From Alphaproteobacteria bacterium (GTDB lineage Bacteria > Pseudomonadota > Alphaproteobacteria > Thalassobaculales > Thalassobaculaceae), in the NCBI GenBank assembly GCA_028822575.1, contig JAPKDN010000279.1:1-5095 (forward strand): a stretch of 5,095 nucleotides of DNA. The letters run 5' to 3'. The position numbers and the translations under genes were made by a program. Shown in pieces: positions 1-5,095 of this stretch. The number at the start of each line of letters is the position of its first letter. Position 1 is the stretch's first letter. The notes under the pieces are model-generated. The model did no database searches and was not told the origin of the DNA. It saw only the letters and a list, made by a program, of their open reading frames with translations.

Positions 1-1
1 C

Positions 2-76
2 GCGGATCTGCGTCAATTCATTAAGTAGCAACGCGATAATCGACAGCTCCTCGTCTGTATCGATAATCGTGCCCGA
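2..76 (-). other. Open, coding-like frame continuing the PAS gene out of the window
   Basis: In a minus-strand frame shifted by one base from the PAS gene, 25 codons are open from just after a TGA at 77-79 to the window edge. They read ...IDTDEELSIIALLLNELTQIR, an acidic then leucine-rich amphipathic helix. Most codons end in G or C, as in the good genes here, whereas the overlapping codons of the PAS frame mostly end in A or T. No ATG or GTG lies in this segment, so it is unlikely to be an independent gene start. It is most simply read as the displaced continuation of the PAS gene, although 25 codons is a short sample. A rare start codon (two TTGs are in frame) cannot be excluded. Confidence 0.35.
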
Positions 77-458
77 TCAGCAAAAGCTGAGCGCCATCAC
101 CAAGGACCAAGGCGCTCAGATCCGTAGTCACCCCGGTATCCGGATCGTCGACCCGCAGGCTATTCAGACGCGGCGTCTCTTTGAAAACCTTATCCACCAT
201 CGCGGAAAGGCGTGGGCTCGTTCCGGTGATCAATCCATACACGATGCCAAGCGTGGCCGCGTTGGCGGCGACGACCGGGGTATCACGATCCAATAAAAGC
301 GCTGGGCCTATGTGAGAATGCAGGGGGCCGCATTCGCAAAGCTGTATAGAGACGGGTCTGACATCCAGGCCAAGTAAATCCGATACAATTTCGTCCATAA
401 AGGAAGAAGCACCAGTCTCCGATTTATCACGCGGTAACAGTTTACCATTACCGCTCAT
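21..458 (-). CDS. PAS-like sensory protein, probably truncated or frameshifted at its C-terminus
   Basis: This 145-residue protein resembles the N-terminal sensory part of alphaproteobacterial PAS proteins (histidine kinases or diguanylate cyclases). Residues about 51-131 fit a PAS fold: a strand GPALLLDRDTPVVAANAATL (51-70), where the 'LLD-D-VV-AN-A' pattern is typical; helices around 71-95; then the final strands LSALVLGDGAQLLLIGHD (114-131). No kinase, GGDEF or HTH domain follows. After residue 131 the codons turn A/T-ending and the product becomes arginine- and tyrosine-rich before a TAA, while another frame stays open to the window edge (separate entry). I infer a one-base frameshift or a broken gene. 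The start at 458 (MSGNGK) has no clear ribosome binding site. An in-frame ATG at 398 is the alternative and would keep the whole PAS core. The gene is divergent from the HAD gene. The long open frame that continues upstream to 1187 is antisense to that gene and not credible. The PAS call is by pattern only. Confidence 0.5.
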   Translation of the reverse strand: MSGNGKLLPRDKSETGASSFMDEIVSDLLGLDVRPVSIQLCECGPLHSHIGPALLLDRDTPVVAANAATLGIVYGLITGTSPRLSAMVDKVFKETPRLNSLRVDDPDTGVTTDLSALVLGDGAQLLLIGHDYRYRRGAVDYRVAT

Positions 459-528
459 ATTTGAATTTAATACGAGAATTTGGTTCGGTGAATGCCGTGC
501 GATCTTGCCATTGACGTCGGTTCGATCC

Positions 529-535
529 AGGGTGG
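529..535 (+). promoter_or_regulatory. Ribosome binding site that sets the HAD start
   Basis: The bases AGGGTGG lie 4 bases before the ATG at 540 and 7 before the adjacent ATG at 543. The open frame also has an ATG at 492, but nothing like a Shine-Dalgarno sequence precedes it, and its extra 16 residues (MPCDLAIDVGSIQGGA) look unrelated to the HAD family. The site therefore favours 540 or 543 as the start. Confidence 0.45.
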
Positions 536-539
536 CGCT

Positions 540-1247
540 ATGATGAAATCCACCCCATCCCAAACCTGCCCCAGCATTGAGCCGGATAACGTTTCTTGTT
601 GGGTATTCGATCTCGACAATACGCTCTACCCGCAGGCGTCGAATCTGTTCGCGCGAGTATCCCGCCGGATGACCCAGTTCATTCAGAGGGAGTTCAACTT
701 TCCAGAGGATGACGCTCGCGCCCTGCAGAAACGCTTGTTCCTGAAATACGGAACGACCATGCGCGGGCTCATGGTTGAGCATGACATGGATCCGATGCGG
801 TTCCTTGACGACGTTCATGACATCGATGTCAGCGATATAGCGCCCGACCCGCGGCTTGCTAGCTTGATCGTTCGCCTGCCTGGACGCCGCGTTATATTCA
901 CTAACGGTTCGGTGCCGCATGCCGATCGAATCACCCGTCAGCTCGGGATCGACGCTCTGTTCGAGGGGACGTTCGACATCGTCGCTGGCAACTTTATCCC
1001 CAAGCCGGATCCCCAACCCTATCATGACATGATCGCGCGCTTCGATTTCGATCCAAGCCGAGCCGTTATGGTCGAAGACATGGCAAAGAACCTGAAACCG
1101 GCTGCCGATCTCGGCATGACCACGGTTTGGTTGCGCCATGATCTGGAATGGTCGAGCGACGGCGCCGCGGGCGGCCACGTTCATCACGAAATCACCAATC
1201 TGACGGCCTGGCTGGAACGGATTACCGGTGTGAGCGACCCGTGTTGA
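540..1247 (+). CDS. HAD-family pyrimidine 5'-nucleotidase-like hydrolase
   Basis: This 235-residue cytosolic haloacid dehalogenase-superfamily hydrolase resembles the SDT1/PPN1-type pyrimidine 5'-nucleotidases, which remove phosphate from UMP or CMP. All four HAD motifs are present: motif [12 protein letters not shown] (nucleophile D24, acid/base D26), motif II VIFTNGS (T121), motif III FIPKPDP (K155) and motif [11 protein letters not shown] (E179-D180). Residues about 32-105 between motifs I and II form a helical cap, with the 'LYP...LF..v' and 'YGTTMRGL' features typical of this subgroup. The start was chosen from the AGGGTGG site upstream. The gene is 64 bases before dapD on the same strand. 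In many alphaproteobacteria such a gene sits beside dapD, as recalled from memory. The true substrate cannot be told from sequence, and a general phosphatase role or nucleotide housecleaning is equally possible. The family is secure; the substrate is not. Confidence 0.85.
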   Translation: MMKSTPSQTCPSIEPDNVSCWVFDLDNTLYPQASNLFARVSRRMTQFIQREFNFPEDDARALQKRLFLKYGTTMRGLMVEHDMDPMRFLDDVHDIDVSDIAPDPRLASLIVRLPGRRVIFTNGSVPHADRITRQLGIDALFEGTFDIVAGNFIPKPDPQPYHDMIARFDFDPSRAVMVEDMAKNLKPAADLGMTTVWLRHDLEWSSDGAAGGHVHHEITNLTAWLERITGVSDPC

Positions 1248-1272
1248 CAGCCTCGCGCACGACGCTCATTTT
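1244..1272 (+). promoter_or_regulatory. Candidate sigma-70 promoter for dapD-dapE
   Basis: A perfect -35 hexamer TTGACA (1244-1249) overlaps the HAD stop codon. After a 17-base spacer comes CATTTT (1267-1272), which matches the -10 consensus at three of six positions. Initiation near 1279 would give a leader of about 33 bases. The leader holds GGAAAG (1298-1303), 8 bases before the dapD ATG. The -35 is convincing and the -10 weak. It may allow dapD-dapE to be transcribed apart from the HAD gene. Confidence 0.35.
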
Positions 1273-1311
1273 GGGCGTGACTTCGAACTCAAGACACGGA
1301 AAGCAGAGACC

Positions 1312-2172
1312 ATGAGCGATTCTCAACTCGAAGCCGCGATCGAACAGGCCTGGGAAGACCGGGATTCCCTTAGCCCCACCACCAAGGGCGAGTCGCGCGA
1401 CGCTGTTGAAGCGGCTCTGGAGGCGATGGATTCTGGCGCCAGCCGTGTCGCCACACCGCTAGGTGATCACAAATGGCGGGTCAATCAATGGCTGAAGAAA
1501 GCCGTACTGTTGTCGTTCCGACTGAACGATATGGAAGCGATCCCTGGCGGGCCAACGGACCCGACGCGCGGCAATTCCAGTTGGTGGGACAAGGTGCCCT
1601 CGAAATTCGCAGGCTGGGATGACAATCGGTTTCGCGAGGCAGGCCTGCGCGCAGTCCCAAACTGTGTTGTCCGGCGGTCGGCCTATGTGGCACCGGGCGT
1701 GGTGCTGATGCCAAGCTTCGTCAATCTCGGCGCCTATGTGGATACCGGCACCATGGTCGATACCTGGGCAACTATCGGATCCTGTGCCCAAGTTGGTAAG
1801 AACTGCCATATCTCTGGCGGCGCGGGCATCGCCGGCGTGCTGGAGCCGATGCAGGCCAACCCGGTGATCATCGAGGATAATTGCTTCATCGGCGCCCGTT
1901 CCGAGGTTGCCGAGGGTGTGATCGTTGAGACCGGCTCGGTCCTCAGCATGGGCGTCTATATCGGGGCGTCGACCAAGATCATAAACCGCGATACTGGCGA
2001 GATTATCATGGGTCGCGTCCCGGCTTATTCCGTGGTGGTTCCGGGCGCGCTGCCCGGTAAGGCACTGCCTGACGGCAGCCCCGGCCCGTCGCTGTATTGC
2101 GCCGTCATCGTCAAGCAGGTGGACGAGCAGACTCGCGCCAAAACCTCGATCAACGAGCTGCTGCGCGACTGA
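1312..2172 (+). CDS. dapD: 2,3,4,5-tetrahydropyridine-2,6-dicarboxylate N-succinyltransferase
   Basis: DapD transfers succinyl from succinyl-CoA to tetrahydrodipicolinate, the first step of the succinylase branch to meso-diaminopimelate and lysine, in the cytosol as a trimer. The protein has 286 residues, close to the usual 270-285. Its helical N-terminal domain (about 1-110) carries [20 protein letters not shown] (54-73). The left-handed parallel beta-helix of hexapeptide repeats spans about 115-245, with the family signatures [20 protein letters not shown] (131-150), [20 protein letters not shown] (153-172) and [20 protein letters not shown] (191-210). The C-terminal tail [20 protein letters not shown] (260-279) is also typical. 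ATG 1312 is preceded by GGAAAG at 8-base spacing and gives the family N-terminus. The stop is 5 bases before the dapE start, so the two are almost certainly co-transcribed. Nothing is truncated or unusual. Confidence 0.97.
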   Translation: MSDSQLEAAIEQAWEDRDSLSPTTKGESRDAVEAALEAMDSGASRVATPLGDHKWRVNQWLKKAVLLSFRLNDMEAIPGGPTDPTRGNSSWWDKVPSKFAGWDDNRFREAGLRAVPNCVVRRSAYVAPGVVLMPSFVNLGAYVDTGTMVDTWATIGSCAQVGKNCHISGGAGIAGVLEPMQANPVIIEDNCFIGARSEVAEGVIVETGSVLSMGVYIGASTKIINRDTGEIIMGRVPAYSVVVPGALPGKALPDGSPGPSLYCAVIVKQVDEQTRAKTSINELLRD

Positions 2173-2177
2173 ACGCC

Positions 2178-3347
2178 ATGACGACGATCGCCGCGATCGA
2201 CCCAGTAGAACTCAGCCAGCGGTTGATCCGCTGCCCAAGCGTTACGCCGGTTGACGGTGGCGCGCTCGACGAACTTCAGACGGTGCTAGAGGAGCTTGGC
2301 TTCGTTTGCCACCGTTTGATGTTCTCGGAGGCTGGCACCCCGGATATCGAGAACCTATATGCGCGTCTGGGAACGGCGGCGCCGAATTTCTGTTTCGCGG
2401 GTCACACCGACGTGGTGCCGGTCGGCGACAATGGTGCCTGGACCATTGATCCGTTCGCTGGAGAGACCCTGGACGGCGATCTCTATGGCCGTGGCTCTTC
2501 CGACATGAAATCAGCCATCGCGTCGTTCATCGCGGCGGCCCAACGGTTTGTTGCCGATCATGAAGGCACGCCGCCAGGATCGATCAGTCTGCTGATCACC
2601 GGCGACGAGGAAGGGCCGGCGATCAATGGCACGGTTAAGGTCCTGCAATGGATGCAAGAAAACGGCGAGAGCATCGATTCCTGCATCGTCGGTGAGCCGA
2701 CCAACCCGGAAGAACTTGGTGGCATGGCGAAGATCGGTAGACGCGGCAGCTTCACCGGCTGGCTGACCGTGCATGGCACGCAAGGTCATACCGCCTACCC
2801 ACACCTCGCCGACAATCCACTCTCTCGTCTGGTTCGCATGATGGCGCCACTCGCCGAGGAGAAACTCGATCAGGGCAGCGCGCATTTCCCACCGACAACC
2901 GTTGCGATCGCCTCGATCGATACCGGTAACACCGTCACGAACGTCATTCCCGCCAAGGCGACGGCCAGCTTCAATATCCGCTTCAACGATTTGCAGTCCG
3001 CCGATAGCATCGAGTCTTGGCTGCGCGAACTTTTCGATGATGTTGGTGGAACTTACGAATTGACTACCGCTTGTTCATCGAACGCTTTCGTTACCGAGCC
3101 CGGACCGCTATCGGAAGATCTTATCGTGGCGGTCGAACAGGTGCTCGGCGTGAAACCGGAACTCAGCACCACCGGCGGGACCTCCGACGCCCGGTTCATC
3201 CGCGCGCATTGTCCGGTGATCGAGTTCGGCGGGGTCGGCAAGACCATGCATAAGATCAATGAGCATGTCCGGGTGGAGGACGTTCACCGCCTGGCCGACG
3301 TCTATCACGTGCTGCTGACGCGGTTTTTCGCCCGCGCGCGCGACTGA
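2178..3347 (+). CDS. dapE: Succinyl-diaminopimelate desuccinylase
   Basis: DapE is a di-zinc M20-family amidohydrolase that cleaves N-succinyl-LL-diaminopimelate to succinate and LL-diaminopimelate. It has 389 residues, slightly longer than the roughly 375 of characterised enzymes. Expected metal and catalytic residues are all visible: GHTD (H76 ligand, D78), SSDMK (bridging D109), GDEEG (catalytic E144, ligand E145), GEP (E173) and MHKINEH (H358). The dimerisation domain is about 183-295 and holds QGHTAYP with H204, the histidine supplied across the dimer. GGTSDARF (333-340) is also a DapE signature. The open frame extends 27 codons further upstream into dapD, but ATG 2178 fits the family N-terminus ([20 protein letters not shown]). 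It lies 5 bases after the dapD stop without a strong ribosome site, which suggests translational coupling. Neighbouring dapD supplies the same pathway. No anomaly was seen. Confidence 0.97.
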   Translation: MTTIAAIDPVELSQRLIRCPSVTPVDGGALDELQTVLEELGFVCHRLMFSEAGTPDIENLYARLGTAAPNFCFAGHTDVVPVGDNGAWTIDPFAGETLDGDLYGRGSSDMKSAIASFIAAAQRFVADHEGTPPGSISLLITGDEEGPAINGTVKVLQWMQENGESIDSCIVGEPTNPEELGGMAKIGRRGSFTGWLTVHGTQGHTAYPHLADNPLSRLVRMMAPLAEEKLDQGSAHFPPTTVAIASIDTGNTVTNVIPAKATASFNIRFNDLQSADSIESWLRELFDDVGGTYELTTACSSNAFVTEPGPLSEDLIVAVEQVLGVKPELSTTGGTSDARFIRAHCPVIEFGGVGKTMHKINEHVRVEDVHRLADVYHVLLTRFFARARD

Positions 3348-3351
3348 TCCC

Positions 3352-3942
3352 GTGCTGCCTTCCCTCGCTGAAATTCTTAAGGCGTTATTCGGAATTTTCT
3401 TGCTGCTGAGGATGCACTCCGGCGCTGCCGGGATGTTTAACTTAACGGTCGGCGGGTTCTGGAAATCTCTATTCGCCGGCGTCTTGGTGTTGCCGGCGCA
3501 TGTGCTACTGACGATCCAAACGGTCGAAGATGCTCCTGCAGTACCCTACGGCATCGGTGATGTCGTAACCGACTTGCTGATCTATGTGATCGTATGGCTG
3601 GCCTATCCGGTAATGATGGTCGCGGTGACCAAGGTTATTGATCGCCAGGCAAGATTTCTTGACTATATCATCCCTTATAATTGGGCAATGGTTCCGGTCG
3701 GATACCTACTGGGGGCGATCACGTGGTTAGGTTTATTCGGTCATATCAGTCGGGAAACCGAAATCAATCTGTTCATCATCGCCTATGCTGCGGTGTCCGT
3801 GATGTTGGCGGTGATCGCCCAGCGTCAGCTTCGGATTGGGCCCTTTTTGGCCTTTGGGATTGTCATTCTTGATATCGGTTTCAACGTGGTGCTGATCAAC
3901 CTACTGGAAACCTTCGCTCAGCAGCCCGGCGCCCCAACGTAA
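3352..3942 (+). CDS. Five-helix integral membrane protein of unknown function
   Basis: I do not recognise a named family. The 196-residue product has a short amphipathic N-terminus (MLPSLAEILKALFGIFLLL) and about five hydrophobic segments near residues 36-56, 70-92, 108-130, 138-157 and 162-187, so it is an inner-membrane protein. No cleavable signal peptide, enzyme motif or metal site stands out. 'DRQARFLDYIIPYNWA' (97-112), between helices 2 and 3, looks like the most specific stretch. Its general style resembles conserved hypothetical membrane proteins, some Yip1-like, of alphaproteobacteria. The start is GTG 3352, only 4 bases after the dapE stop; the next in-frame ATG (3412) would remove the N-terminal helix. 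The tight spacing implies co-transcription and coupling with dapE. Whether it shares a function with lysine or cell-wall synthesis is unknown. Its last 25 bases overlap the end of truA on the opposite strand. Confidence 0.8.
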   Translation: MLPSLAEILKALFGIFLLLRMHSGAAGMFNLTVGGFWKSLFAGVLVLPAHVLLTIQTVEDAPAVPYGIGDVVTDLLIYVIVWLAYPVMMVAVTKVIDRQARFLDYIIPYNWAMVPVGYLLGAITWLGLFGHISRETEINLFIIAYAAVSVMLAVIAQRQLRIGPFLAFGIVILDIGFNVVLINLLETFAQQPGAPT

Positions 3943-4676
3943 CCGACATCCACCAAGTACAAACCGTGGGCCGGCGCGGTCGGCCCGGCGGCGGCCCGGT
4001 CGCGGGCGGCGAGAGCTTTTTCCATGTCTCGTTCGCGCCATTTTCCCTCGCCAACCAACGCTAACGTGCCGACAATGTTTCGTACCTGGTGGTGCAAGAA
4101 TGAACGCGCTTCGGCATGAATATGGATCTCGTTGCCAACCCGAGTCACATCCAATCGATCCAGGGTCTTTTCAGGTGAAGCCGCCTGACAATGACTTGCT
4201 CGAAAACTGGTGAAGTCATGTTTGCCGAGCAATACCCGCGCCGCGATACCCATCGCATCCGCGTCCAGGGGGCGGGGTATGAACCAGACGCGGCCAATCT
4301 CCAAGGCAGGCGGCGCATTCCGGTTCAGGATTCGGTACAGGTACCGCCGCCGCGTAGCCGAAAACCGGGCGTGAAAACCCGGTTCTGCCACCTCCGAGCC
4401 CAGCACCGATACTGCCACGTCGCGCATGTGGAAATTGATTGCCTTGCGCACTGTATGGGCATTGAAGCGATCGGATTGAAGATCGATATGCGCGGTCATG
4501 GCGATCGCGTGGACGCCGGAATCGGTCCGGCCCGCGCCGGCGACCTCGGTACGCTCACCCGAGAAGGCGAAGACTGCGTTCTCGAGGGTTTCCTGGATCG
4601 ACATGCCGTTTGACTGGCGCTGCCAGCCTACGAAGTCGCGACCGTCATATTCGATGGTGAGTTTGAACTTTGGCAT
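3918..4676 (-). CDS. truA: tRNA pseudouridine(38-40) synthase
   Basis: TruA converts uridines 38, 39 and 40 of the tRNA anticodon stem-loop to pseudouridine, as a cytosolic homodimer without cofactor. The protein has 252 residues, normal for alphaproteobacteria. Visible signatures are the N-terminal KLTIEYDGRDFVGWQRQ (5-21), the catalytic loop AGAGRTDSGVHA with nucleophile D52, the conserved tyrosine region RRRYLYRI (Y112), HDFTSFRASHCQAASP (153-168), and FLHHQVRNIVG (193-203). The start MPKFKL at 4676 matches the family and has no strong ribosome site. In many relatives truA follows fmt and def, as recalled from memory, but no fmt is visible upstream here. The gene converges on the dap operon and overlaps the end of the membrane-protein gene by 25 bases, its C-terminal residues being GYVGAPGC. 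All catalytic features are intact. Confidence 0.97.
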   Translation of the reverse strand: MPKFKLTIEYDGRDFVGWQRQSNGMSIQETLENAVFAFSGERTEVAGAGRTDSGVHAIAMTAHIDLQSDRFNAHTVRKAINFHMRDVAVSVLGSEVAEPGFHARFSATRRRYLYRILNRNAPPALEIGRVWFIPRPLDADAMGIAARVLLGKHDFTSFRASHCQAASPEKTLDRLDVTRVGNEIHIHAEARSFLHHQVRNIVGTLALVGEGKWRERDMEKALAARDRAAAGPTAPAHGLYLVDVGYVGAPGC

Positions 4677-5075
4677 GGCCGCACAATGCCAGGACGCCCC
4701 TCGATTATCTAGAGGAGCAAATTCTCACCCTTAAGAACCCGCATCCGGAATCCGACTTCGCAGGGGGATTACGCGAAATACCCACATAGGCGCAAAACGC
4801 CCTATAAAACGGCCTGACAAGATCTGGCGAGACGACCAAGGGCTAACAAGGCATTGTTGAAGAAAATCTTGGAAATACCGCCCTTTGACGTCAAACCTAT
4901 TATGGACGCCCTCCATCGGATATCCCATTCGGTGTCAGGAAACCAACCATCGATCGGCACGGGTGATAATAGCTCGAACGCGTCCTCCTAGCGTAGCCGC
5001 ATCGCCGCGTTTAAACCATTAACCAGGATTGTGCCTCCACTTGGAGCCTGGGGTCTCAAGCAACGCAGGAATTGA
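4677..5075. other. 400-base stretch without a convincing gene
   Basis: No open frame here has a family signature, a good start and good codon use together. The minus-strand frame at 4731-4928 (65 codons, from an ATG) and the frame open at 4805-4987 (61 codons, no ATG) overlap. A third minus-strand segment ending at 4705 contains AYVGISRNPPAKSDSGC. Such protein-like pieces in different frames suggest decayed coding sequence, possibly a mobile-element remnant, but no transposase motif or long terminal repeat was found. Composition is more A/T-rich than in the core genes. An AGGAGG-like sequence on the minus strand (4984-4989) is not followed by a suitable start. A small inverted repeat CTCCA/TGGAG lies at about 5034-5045. 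I see no tRNA or rRNA. Confidence 0.4.
4704..4709 (-). promoter_or_regulatory. Candidate -10 element for truA
   Basis: Read on the minus strand this is GATAAT, within TCTAGATAATCG, matching the TATAAT consensus at five of six positions. It lies 27 bases before the truA ATG, leaving a leader of about 20 bases. No good -35 hexamer sits 16-18 bases upstream (AAGGGT at 17), so the call is weak. A short inverted repeat, CCTC (4699-4702) and GAGG (4712-4715), flanks the element. Confidence 0.25.
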
Positions 5076-5095
5076 ATGCCAAGCGAGATTTCTTA
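5076..5095 (+). CDS. Possible start of a gene cut by the window end
   Basis: ATG 5076 is preceded by AGGA (5067-5070) at 5-base spacing, a good ribosome binding arrangement. Only six codons (MPSEIS) remain before the window ends, so neither the product nor whether the frame stays open can be known. The call rests entirely on the start context. Confidence 0.2.

Noticed and set aside
492..539. Upstream ATG at 492 as the HAD start
   Set aside because: It has no ribosome binding site and adds 16 residues not expected for the family; the ATGs at 540/543 have AGGGTGG in front.
459..1187. Long minus-strand open frame running antisense through the HAD gene and joined to the PAS-like gene
   Set aside because: The opposite strand carries intact HAD motifs, and the antisense product has no recognisable domain. 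Only the part from 458 down has its own coherent fold pattern.
2097..2177. N-terminal extension of dapE into dapD
   Set aside because: The 27 extra residues are arginine-rich frame-shadow of dapD, while ATG 2178 gives the normal DapE N-terminus.
3333..3342. Alternating CG run at the end of dapE, possible Z-DNA
   Set aside because: It is only five CG units encoding Arg-Ala-Arg in a high-GC gene; nothing else suggests function.
3968..4021. GC-rich hairpins (GGGCCG/CGGCCC at 3968-3986 and GCCCG/CGGGC at 3994-4007) as a terminator for the dap operon
   Set aside because: They lie in the Ala/Pro/Gly-rich end of truA, and the only T-run (4017-4021) starts 9 bases after the second stem, so this is not a classical intrinsic terminator. 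It is most likely a by-product of coding.
4731..4928. 65-codon minus-strand frame as a small gene
   Set aside because: No ribosome site, no recognisable domain, and it overlaps other equally open frames; treated as part of the unexplained stretch.
4965..4970. GATAAT as a -10 box for a plus-strand gene at the right edge
   Set aside because: No -35-like hexamer at 16-18 bases upstream, and it lies over 100 bases from the candidate ATG.
1..5095. CRISPR array, toxin-antitoxin pair, phage or defence genes, tRNA
   Set aside because: No regularly spaced repeats, no tRNA-like cloverleaf and no such protein families were seen on either strand.

Overview
The window looks like a chromosomal housekeeping segment from an alphaproteobacterium, probably Rhodospirillales-like. 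The evidence is moderately high GC with G/C-ending codons in the core genes, the dapD-dapE pair of the succinylase route to meso-diaminopimelate and lysine, a SDT1-like HAD hydrolase just upstream, and truA next door. The order-level guess comes from gene order and protein style recalled from memory, not from a search.

Layout. Positions 21-458 (minus) encode a short PAS-like sensory protein. It is cut by the window edge or by a frameshift: its last codons read poorly, while a neighbouring frame stays open to the edge and reads well. A divergent gap of 81 bases separates it from a plus-strand block. That block holds a HAD-family pyrimidine 5'-nucleotidase-like hydrolase (540-1247), dapD (1312-2172), dapE (2178-3347) and a five-helix membrane protein of unknown function (3352-3942). 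Gaps of 5 and 4 bases after dapD and dapE indicate one transcript with translational coupling. A TTGACA box overlapping the HAD stop codon may give dapD-dapE its own promoter. On the minus strand, truA (3918-4676) runs toward this block, and its last 25 bases overlap the end of the membrane-protein gene.

Positions 4677-5075 hold no convincing gene. The stretch may carry the truA promoter, and it contains short open segments in different minus-strand frames that look like decayed sequence. A possible new gene starts at 5076 and is cut by the window end.

How the genes work together. DapD succinylates tetrahydrodipicolinate. After the DapC/ArgD transamination step, which is not encoded here, DapE removes the succinyl group to give LL-diaminopimelate for peptidoglycan and lysine. 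The HAD enzyme and the membrane protein are operon companions with no proven link to this pathway. TruA acts on tRNA independently.

I found no CRISPR array, no intact mobile element, no RNA gene and no clear new multi-gene system. The best leads are the unknown membrane protein in the dap operon, the apparent frameshift at the left edge, and the unexplained 400-base stretch upstream of truA.
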